Of a stretch of 20,923 bases of DNA, positions 15,402 to 20,923 are shown piece by piece. The notes under the pieces are model-generated. The model was not told where the DNA came from. It made no database searches and was given only the letters and a program-made list of their open reading frames with translations. The position numbers and the translations under genes were made by a program. The stretch is taken from NCBI GenBank assembly GCA_049699975.1, contig JBNAWB010000041.1:1-20923 (forward strand), given 5' to 3'. The stretch is from CAZAGD01 sp049699975. Lineage in GTDB: Bacteria > Desulfobacterota > SM23-61. Numbering within the stretch: position 1 is the first letter of the stretch; every line of letters starts with the position of its first letter.

Positions 15402-15854
15402 ATGCCCAAAACTTTATCACAATCTGAGCCTGGCGAAAAATTCGTTACTCCTACCAAAGTTATAACCCAAACTGATGAAGAACTCTTCTGTGTCACTACG
15501 GAAAACAAATTAGCCATATTCCTTACTGATGCTGCCGCCCAGACCAAAGGATGGGATAAACGCATTGTGCCTGGCGCTCTAACTTTTTCTGTTTCCATTG
15601 GCCTTATGGAATCCTCCGGTATATTAGATGATGTTTTGGCTTTTTTGGGAACTGATGAACTGCGCTTCCTAGCCCCCGTTTACATAGGGGATACGCTCCA
15701 TGTAGAAGTAGAACTTTTAGAAAAACGCCTAACTAAAGCAGGTGATCGCGGGACGGTTAGGTACCGCTGGCAAACTATTAATCAAAATGGAAAAGAAGTT
15801 GCGCGCGGAATTAATACGTGCATGTTCAAAGTGGGCTTTTTTAATCCATCCTAA
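15402..15854 (+). CDS. MaoC-like hot-dog fold protein
   Basis: A 150-residue single hot-dog-domain protein resembling MaoC / (R)-specific enoyl-CoA hydratases. Features are a TxKVIT..D strand near residues 16-25, the NKLAIFLTDAAA segment (35-46), the WDKRIVPGALTFS turn (51-63), and DELRFLAPVYIGDTLHVEVE, which is typical of this family. The catalytic Asp and His of active hydratases (GDxNPxH pattern) are not evident: aligning N35 puts Thr33 and Ala38 at those places, although the insertion pattern leaves some doubt. It may therefore be a hydratase with altered chemistry, a thioesterase-like or a binding protein. The ATG has a GAAAGGAAG site. It is flanked by repeats on both sides and precedes the transporter genes. 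Confidence 0.72.
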   Translation: MPKTLSQSEPGEKFVTPTKVITQTDEELFCVTTENKLAIFLTDAAAQTKGWDKRIVPGALTFSVSIGLMESSGILDDVLAFLGTDELRFLAPVYIGDTLHVEVELLEKRLTKAGDRGTVRYRWQTINQNGKEVARGINTCMFKVGFFNPS

Positions 15855-15892
15855 CTCTGCCTTCCCTTTGGGGGAGAGGTCAGGGTGCCGGG
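15855..15892. repeat. Degenerate GC-rich intergenic repeat
   Basis: The segment CTTCCCTTTGGGGGAGAGGTCAGG (15861-15884) resembles the 15338-15380 element: a CTTCCC half-arm, then GGGGGAGAGG followed by TCAGGGTG. The left arm has decayed. It starts at the stop codon of the MaoC-like gene and fills most of the 69-base gap to the transporter receptor gene. Confidence 0.45.
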
Positions 15893-15911
15893 CTATAAAA
15901 ATACAAATCAT

Positions 15912-15916
15912 GGAGG
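15912..15916 (+). promoter_or_regulatory. Ribosome binding site that fixes the tctC start
   Basis: GGAGG lies 7 bases before the ATG at 15924. That start gives a clean signal peptide, while the in-frame ATG at 15885 lies in the repeat and would add 13 hydrophilic residues before it. Confidence 0.75.
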
Positions 15917-15923
15917 AAAAATT

Positions 15924-16886
15924 ATGATTAAAAAATCTTGCCTAGGCCTGTTTTTATGTTTGTTTATTTTTTCTTTAATTTCCCCTCTTTCGGCCCAGGA
16001 AAAATACCCGAGCCGGCCAATTGACTTCATCTGCACTTGGGGTGTAGGAGGTGGAGCTGACCAGATGGCGCGCACTTTAAGCCATCTGACCGAAAAGATT
16101 TTGGGTGTGGCCCTGCCTGTTTCTAATATACCTGGTGCCTCTGGCAACACGGGATTGGCTAACTTGTTAGCAGCTAAAGCAGATGGCTATACCATTGCTG
16201 TTTATATAGCCGACACCTTAGCCACCATCTCCTCAGGTACTTCCCGGTATAAGATCTCTGATTTTGACTGGATAGTCCGCACGCAAGTAGCGCCTTCTTT
16301 CCTCTTCGTTAAAAATGACAGCCCCTTTAAAACTATCCAAGACTTGCTGAATTACGCCAAAGAAAATCCTGGAAAGCTAAAAGTAGGAGCCACAGGTTTT
16401 GGCACGGTAGACGACATTACTGTTCGCTATTTAGGCACTAAAGGATACAAAATGACTCTTTTGCCTATTCCCAAGCCTGGAGAGAGATATGCTTCAACTT
16501 TAGGAGGACACTCCGAAGTTCTTTATGAACAGGCTGGAGATATTAAACAATATTTAGATGCTAAGCAACTCCGCCCCTTGATTATTTTCGCTCCCAAAAG
16601 GCATCCTGCTTTCCCCCATATTCCCTGTTCAATTGAATTAGGATTTGATCTTACTCTGCCCCAATTTCGCTCCATAGTCGCCAAAGCCGGCACTCCTCCA
16701 GAACGGATCAAGATTTTAGCGGAGGCTTTTAAAAAGGCCATGGAAACTCCCGAATGGAAAAAATTTGCTGAAGAACAATTTTTAGATCCGGAAAGTTATC
16801 TGGGACCTGATAAATTTCCTTCCTGGGTGGCTAAAGAAGAAGAAACCATGCGGGCCTTTATGAAAACCTTTGGCATGGTTAAATAA
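15924..16886 (+). CDS. tctC: TTT transporter solute-binding receptor (TctC/BUG family)
   Basis: A 320-residue extracytoplasmic solute receptor of the tripartite tricarboxylate transporter. A signal peptide is clear (K3-K4, hydrophobic run to about residue 22, SxLSA before QEKYPSRPI). The mature start YPSRPIDFI...GGGADQMAR is the hallmark of the family, followed by the IPGASGNTG loop that contacts a ligand carboxylate. Start chosen at 15924 for its GGAGG site and signal peptide. Immediately downstream are tctB and tctA, in the usual C-B-A order. Family members bind citrate, glutamate, aromatic acids and, in sulfolactate-degrading bacteria, sulfolactate (SlcH-type), so the ligand is uncertain. 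Confidence 0.9.
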   Translation: MIKKSCLGLFLCLFIFSLISPLSAQEKYPSRPIDFICTWGVGGGADQMARTLSHLTEKILGVALPVSNIPGASGNTGLANLLAAKADGYTIAVYIADTLATISSGTSRYKISDFDWIVRTQVAPSFLFVKNDSPFKTIQDLLNYAKENPGKLKVGATGFGTVDDITVRYLGTKGYKMTLLPIPKPGERYASTLGGHSEVLYEQAGDIKQYLDAKQLRPLIIFAPKRHPAFPHIPCSIELGFDLTLPQFRSIVAKAGTPPERIKILAEAFKKAMETPEWKKFAEEQFLDPESYLGPDKFPSWVAKEEETMRAFMKTFGMVK

Positions 16887-16900
16887 TTTCGATTAAATAA

Positions 16901-17455
16901 ATGTCAGCATCATCTGCCTTGGCCGGAAAAAGATCTCTAAAATATTTCCTCGGACAGATCAAAGGAATCATCCTCATCTTTTTAGCAGCCATTTATCTAT
17001 ATTCCCTTGCTGACAAGTTAGAAGCTTTTTCTCCTCCAGGACAACTTGGTCCAGCCTTTTGGCCGAAGATAAGCCTCATCCTCTTGATGGCTGGTTGTTT
17101 AATCAAAGCCGGTGAGCTTTTTAGGGAACGGCGCCGGAAATTCTCCCAGGAGGAGAAAAATCCGCCGCTTCCTCCAGTAGATATTCCTCGCTTGATCATT
17201 ATGATTTGTTTAGTAATTTTTTCTGTGGTCTGGATGGAGCTCTTAGGCTTCCTTCTGGCCAATTCTCTCTTTCTTCTCCTTTTTATGCGCATAACAGGAG
17301 TAAAAAAGAAAATTCCTCTCCTGCTAACTTCTGCCTTAGGAACCATCTTTCTTTTATATTTATTTGTCAAAATAGTTTACTTGCCTTTGCCGCGAGGCCA
17401 AGGAATTTTTAATGACCTAACAATTTATCTTTACCGCTTACTACATTTGATTTGA
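16901..17455 (+). CDS. tctB: TTT transporter small membrane subunit (TctB)
   Basis: A 184-residue inner-membrane protein with four likely hydrophobic segments: about residues 22-38, 50-66, 100-124 and 134-158. The GQLGPAFWPKI turn (about 46-56) is the typical TctB signature of a Pro/Gly-rich loop before the second helix. A charged linker (ERRRKFSQEEKN) separates the two halves. It begins 14 bases after tctC without a strong Shine-Dalgarno site and ends just before tctA. Identification rests on topology, length and its place between tctC and tctA, as TctB sequences are poorly conserved. Confidence 0.85.
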   Translation: MSASSALAGKRSLKYFLGQIKGIILIFLAAIYLYSLADKLEAFSPPGQLGPAFWPKISLILLMAGCLIKAGELFRERRRKFSQEEKNPPLPPVDIPRLIIMICLVIFSVVWMELLGFLLANSLFLLLFMRITGVKKKIPLLLTSALGTIFLLYLFVKIVYLPLPRGQGIFNDLTIYLYRLLHLI

Positions 17456-17468
17456 TGAGGGTAAAAAA

Positions 17469-18965
17469 TTGACTGGGCAACTTGCATTATTATGGATCGG
17501 CCTGACTAATACTTTTGATCCTTTGAATTTCGCCATGATTCTCATTGGGCTAACTATTGGCGTCCTCGCTGGCGCCCTGCCTGGAATCACTATGCTTAAT
17601 GCCATTGTCTTAGTTCTGCCTTTTACCTATTTAATGGGCATCGTGCCTTCTTTGCTCCTGATGATTGGCATTTATTGTGGGGGAATTTTTGGTGGCTCGA
17701 TTACCGGAATCCTTTTCAATATTCCCGGCGATCCCATGAATGTCCCAACGACTTGGGAGGGCTATAAATTAAATAAAAAAGGATTTGTCTCCAAAGCTTT
17801 AGGCATGGCCATCATGACTTCGGCCATAGGGGGATTTTGCAGCGCCTTGATCATGACTCTTGCTTCCCCTCCCTTTGCCCAAATTGCGCTTTCCTTCTCT
17901 ACTTGTGAATATTTTGCCGTGGTCTTTTTAGGCTTGGCCAGTGTGGTAGTTATTGGCACCCGCTCTTTAGGTAGTGCCCTGATCTCTTTAGCTATTGGCA
18001 TATTTTTAGGCACTATCGGTATGGATGATATATACGGTATCCCCCGTTTCGCCTTTGGCTCCCGCCTAATGGAAACAGGAATTAATTTTATTACCGTCTT
18101 GATTGGCTTATTCGCCATCGGGGAAGTCCTCGATCAGCTTTCTATCCAGGGGAAGGAATCTGGCGAACCTGCCCCTCGTCTTAGGCCGAAAACTGAACTC
18201 CCTCGCTTCGGTGAATTATGGGCTTTGCGCGGGACAATTCTCCGTGGTTTAGGGGTAGGGGTAATAGTGGGCGTAATTCCAGGTGCGGGCGCCACCGTGG
18301 CTTCCTTCGTGAGCTACGGAGTGGAAAAGCAATTCTCCAAACATCCTGAAAATTTTGGCACCGGTTGCTGGGAAGGGTTAGTCGCTTCAGAAACGGCTAT
18401 CAATGGCTCTACTGGGGGAGCCATGATTCCTTTATTAACTTTAGGTATCCCTGGCAGTGGAGCCACAGCCGTAATGTTGGGAGCTTTTTTACTCCATGGC
18501 GTCCAGCCAGGTCCTCTTCTTTTCACCAAAACTCCAGAATCAGTATACACAATATTCGTGGGTATGCTCATCTGTAACTTGATTATGATTATCGCGGGTC
18601 TATTTACGGCTCGCTTTTTTTCAGAACTGATGCGCGTACCAGAAAATATTTTAGGTGCTTTTATCATCACTTTTTGCCTAATTGGTGCTTTTGCTTTGCG
18701 CAATGATATGGCGGATGTATGGTTCATGGCCCTATTTGGCATCTTAGGTTATTTTATGCGGCGCTATGGTCTCCCCATTCCCCCTTTGATCCTTGGTGTA
18801 ATTTTGGGACCCCTGGCGGAAAGTTATTTTCTCACCACCATGATTGGTGAAGCCAACAATATCTGGATATTCTTCCGGCGCCCCGTGAGTGCTTCTCTCT
18901 TAACCATTTCTTTAGTAATTTTTATCCTGCCCATAATCAAAAACTTCTGGAAAACGAGCAAATAA
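17469..18965 (+). CDS. tctA: TTT transporter large membrane subunit (TctA)
   Basis: A 498-residue polytopic membrane protein forming the sodium- or proton-coupled channel of the TTT transporter, with about 10-12 hydrophobic segments. The two conserved loops are present: GVLAGALPGIT (about 35-45) and GVIVGVIPGAGATVASF in the second half, plus LTLGIPGSGATAVMLG, which marks the family. Translation starts at TTG 17469. A GAGGG site 8 bases upstream supports this, and the next in-frame Met lies after the first helix begins. Length is the family norm (about 500). The B12-binding subunit gene begins 4 bases after its stop, so import and the mutase are probably co-expressed. Confidence 0.93.
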   Translation: MTGQLALLWIGLTNTFDPLNFAMILIGLTIGVLAGALPGITMLNAIVLVLPFTYLMGIVPSLLLMIGIYCGGIFGGSITGILFNIPGDPMNVPTTWEGYKLNKKGFVSKALGMAIMTSAIGGFCSALIMTLASPPFAQIALSFSTCEYFAVVFLGLASVVVIGTRSLGSALISLAIGIFLGTIGMDDIYGIPRFAFGSRLMETGINFITVLIGLFAIGEVLDQLSIQGKESGEPAPRLRPKTELPRFGELWALRGTILRGLGVGVIVGVIPGAGATVASFVSYGVEKQFSKHPENFGTGCWEGLVASETAINGSTGGAMIPLLTLGIPGSGATAVMLGAFLLHGVQPGPLLFTKTPESVYTIFVGMLICNLIMIIAGLFTARFFSELMRVPENILGAFIITFCLIGAFALRNDMADVWFMALFGILGYFMRRYGLPIPPLILGVILGPLAESYFLTTMIGEANNIWIFFRRPVSASLLTISLVIFILPIIKNFWKTSK

Positions 18966-18969
18966 AGAA

Positions 18970-19404
18970 ATGATGTTAGAGAGACCATTAACAGTTGTTT
19001 TAGGAGTATTAGGCGTGGATGCCCATGTGGTGGGTAATAAAATAATGGCTCACGCTTTGGAGAAGGAAGGCTTCAAGGTGGTGAATTTAGGGATCTTTTG
19101 CACTCAGGAAGATTTTATTAAAGCGGCCATTGAAACCGCTGCTGAGGCCATCTTAGTCGGCTCTCTTTGCGGCCATGGAGAATTAGAATGCCGGGGATTT
19201 CGAGAAAAATGTATAGAAGCTGGGATTGGAGATATTCATCTGGTGGTAGGCGGAAATTTAGTCGTCGGTAAGCAAAATTGGGCAGAGGTGGAAAAAAAAT
19301 TTTTAAAGATGGGGTTTAATCGTGCTTATCCACCCGGGACTTCCCCTAAGAAAGTTATCGAAGACTTAAAGAATGATTTACAGGAACGGTTACAAGATCG
19401 TTAA
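18970..19404 (+). CDS. glmS: Glutamate mutase small (cobalamin-binding) subunit
   Basis: A 144-residue B12-binding subunit, also called MutS or methylaspartate mutase S. It binds adenosylcobalamin base-off through the motif D17-x-H19-x-x-G22, with the histidine as lower cobalt ligand. The rest follows the clostridial protein closely: the KIMAHALEKEGFKVVNLG helix-strand, the CGHGELEC segment (SLYGQGEIDC in C. tetanomorphum as I recall), VVGGNLVVGKQNW, and the PPGTSPKKVIEDLK tail. Glutamate mutase converts glutamate to (2S,3S)-3-methylaspartate with the large subunit GlmE, which is not in the window. There are two adjacent ATGs (18970, 18973), and no clear Shine-Dalgarno site precedes them. It lies 4 bases after tctA. 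Other carbon-skeleton mutase small subunits are possible, but the match is closest to glutamate mutase. Confidence 0.88.
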   Translation: MMLERPLTVVLGVLGVDAHVVGNKIMAHALEKEGFKVVNLGIFCTQEDFIKAAIETAAEAILVGSLCGHGELECRGFREKCIEAGIGDIHLVVGGNLVVGKQNWAEVEKKFLKMGFNRAYPPGTSPKKVIEDLKNDLQERLQDR

Positions 19405-19440
19405 AACCATAGACCATAAACTCAAGCTTATTTATTAAGT

Positions 19441-20826
19441 ATGACTTTAGCTCTCTTAATCGATTTTGGCAGTACCTTTACTAAAATTTTAGCTGTGGAT
19501 TTGGATAAGGAAGAAATCTTAGCTTATGCGCAAAGTCCGACGACTGTGGAAACTGATATCACCATTGGCTTGCGGCGCGCTTTGGATCTTTTGCCCAAAC
19601 CCATAGCCCAAAGACCATTCGCCTGCAAATTAGCGTGTAGCAGCGCTGCCGGCGGCTTACGCATGGTGACTATAGGTCTAATTCCTGACCTCTCTGCAGA
19701 AGCAGCTCATCGGGCCGCCTTGGGTGCTGGAGCCAAAGTCATCAAGATCTACTCTTTCCGCCTATCGCAAAGGGAACTTGCGGAATTGGAAAAACTTGCG
19801 CCGGACATCTTGCTCTTAGCGGGCGGAACAGATGGAGGGAATAAGGAAGTCATCTTAGACAATGCCCGCATATTAGCCCATAGCCAAATAAACTGCCCAA
19901 TTTTAATCGCGGGTAATAAAGCCGCGGCTGACGAGGCAAATAATATCCTTTCGGCATCTGGGAAGACCACCCTAATTACTGAAAATGTTTTGCCTGAAGT
20001 TAATACTTTAAACGTAGAACCAGCACGAAATATGATTCGCCAGGTTTTTATGGAGAGAATAATTGAAGCCAAGGGCTTAAAAAAAGCAGAAGCCTTCGTA
20101 GAAGGGATCGTCATGCCTACCCCCACAGCTGTCCTCAAAGCAGCGCAATTGTTATCTCAAGGAATTGGTTCCGAAAGAGGTTGGGGAGATTTAATAGTGA
20201 TTGATATTGGGGGAGCCACCACTGATGTTCATTCTATTGGCGCCGGGCACCCATCGCAACCAGGAGTTATGCTCAAAGGACTTCCCGAACCTTTAGCTAA
20301 GCGGACTGTAGAGGGGGACTTGGGGATTAGATATAACGCTCTTTCAATTCTGGAAATTTGTGGGCCAGAAAAAATTTTGAAAAATGCCCAACTTCCCCAC
20401 CCTGAGCTTAGCCGGGAGGTGACCAAACTCTCGCACAAAGTGGAGATTCTCCCTGAATCTGCTGCGGATTTAGATCTCGATTTGGCTTTGGCTTCTGGCG
20501 CTGCTCAAGTAGCTATGGCCAGACACGCGGGAAGATTAGAGGCTCTTTGGGGTCCTCAAGGGCAATATTATGTCCAATATGGAAAAGACCTGACCGCTTT
20601 TGAGCATCTGATAGGAACAGGAGGCATATTCATCCACCACCCCCAAGCCAATCTGATTTTAAAAAAGACTCTTTTTTTGCCAGAAGATCAATTTTCTTTG
20701 CGTCCCAAGAATCCTTTAATTTATACGGATGCTCAATATTGTCTCTTTGCCGTAGGTTTATTAGCCGACCGTTATCCAGAAACTGCTCTGCGCCTAGCTA
20801 AAAAATACTTGCGCAAATGGAATTAA
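19441..20826 (+). CDS. glmL: GlmL/MutL reactivating ATPase of glutamate mutase
   Basis: A 461-residue ASKHA-fold (actin-like ATPase) protein, the usual companion of glutamate mutase and thought to reactivate it by exchanging damaged cobalamin. ATPase motifs are phosphate-1 (D8-F-G-S-T), a central LLLAGGTDGGN stretch, and phosphate-2 (D255-I-G-G-A-T-T-D). The length equals that of the Clostridium MutL protein (about 460). No Shine-Dalgarno site is visible before the ATG at 19441, which follows glmS by 36 bases. In known operons glmL is followed by glmE and then methylaspartase. Here 97 further bases show no gene start, so glmE must lie further on, elsewhere, or be missing. Confidence 0.9.
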   Translation: MTLALLIDFGSTFTKILAVDLDKEEILAYAQSPTTVETDITIGLRRALDLLPKPIAQRPFACKLACSSAAGGLRMVTIGLIPDLSAEAAHRAALGAGAKVIKIYSFRLSQRELAELEKLAPDILLLAGGTDGGNKEVILDNARILAHSQINCPILIAGNKAAADEANNILSASGKTTLITENVLPEVNTLNVEPARNMIRQVFMERIIEAKGLKKAEAFVEGIVMPTPTAVLKAAQLLSQGIGSERGWGDLIVIDIGGATTDVHSIGAGHPSQPGVMLKGLPEPLAKRTVEGDLGIRYNALSILEICGPEKILKNAQLPHPELSREVTKLSHKVEILPESAADLDLDLALASGAAQVAMARHAGRLEALWGPQGQYYVQYGKDLTAFEHLIGTGGIFIHHPQANLILKKTLFLPEDQFSLRPKNPLIYTDAQYCLFAVGLLADRYPETALRLAKKYLRKWN

Positions 20827-20923
20827 TTCATTAGGTCTGGCTATTTAAGTAAGAACAAAATTTTTTTATGATATTTTTAATATCCATATAATTTATTATT
20901 ACTCGGAGCAATTAAATATTTAC
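20827..20923. other. AT-rich intergenic tail, no gene start seen
   Basis: About 80% A+T over the last 70 bases, with a T-run at 20861-20867 and a TATAAT at 20887-20892. No stem precedes the T-run, so a terminator is not supported, and the -35 position for the TATAAT is poor. A promoter for a downstream gene is possible but weakly supported. Confidence 0.35.

Noticed and set aside
15885..15923. An upstream ATG that would lengthen TctC by 13 residues
   Set aside because: It falls at the end of a repeat, and the added residues would precede a perfectly good signal peptide; GGAGG points to 15924.
20861..20892. T-run and TATAAT after glmL as a terminator or promoter
   Set aside because: No stem precedes the T-run and no good -35 box is spaced correctly; the stretch is simply AT-rich.
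1..20923. CRISPR array, tRNA, rRNA, transposase, prophage or defence genes
   Set aside because: No regularly spaced direct repeats, tRNA-like cloverleaf, or proteins of these kinds were recognised on either strand.

Overview
The window looks like chromosome of an uncultured, strictly anaerobic bacterium. The evidence is a four-subunit 2-oxoacid:ferredoxin oxidoreductase, a tungsten-type aldehyde:ferredoxin oxidoreductase, a glutaconate-type CoA-transferase, pyruvate phosphate dikinase and glutamate mutase components, with nothing that needs oxygen. Shine-Dalgarno sites are mostly clear and TTG starts occur. Intergenic gaps carry GC-rich palindromic repeats of a kind common in genomes of uncultured anaerobes. 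A Desulfobacterota-like or Firmicutes-like syntroph or fermenter would fit, but no marker gene fixes the phylum. All 20 credible genes lie on the + strand, with no regulator, phage gene, transposase, tRNA, rRNA or CRISPR array.

Layout. Bases 1-383 hold two small palindromic repeats and a strong sigma70-type promoter. Unit 1 (384-7846) encodes KorDABC, a UxaA/SuyB-type dehydratase or lyase large subunit, a crotonase, an exported UlaG-like metallo-hydrolase and an AOR-family oxidoreductase. Bases 7847-7982 hold a decayed repeat and a second TTGACA promoter. Unit 2 (7983-10689) encodes GctA, GctB and a D-2-hydroxyacid dehydrogenase. After another repeat, unit 3 (10790-15333) encodes pyruvate phosphate dikinase, an HPr-kinase-like P-loop protein and a ComA-type phosphosulfolactate synthase in a very tight row. 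After a further repeat come a MaoC-like protein, a TctCBA tripartite tricarboxylate transporter (15924-18965), and the glutamate mutase small subunit with its reactivating ATPase (18970-20826). The window ends in an AT-rich stretch with no start of a mutase large subunit.

How the genes may work together (inference). The transporter would import a small organic acid, and CoA-transferase, hydratases and dehydrogenase would process it. The two ferredoxin-linked oxidoreductases would handle 2-oxoacid, acyl-CoA and aldehyde redox steps. The dikinase makes PEP, the known co-substrate of ComA, which adds sulfite to PEP. ComA, a D-2-hydroxyacid dehydrogenase, a UxaA/SuyB-like large subunit and a TTT transporter are families that all occur in C3-sulfonate (sulfolactate) metabolism. 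The glutamate mutase pair and glutaconate-type CoA-transferase instead suggest C5 dicarboxylate or glutamate metabolism. The sequence alone cannot decide between these, and the most unusual core is the dikinase / HprK-like / ComA trio.
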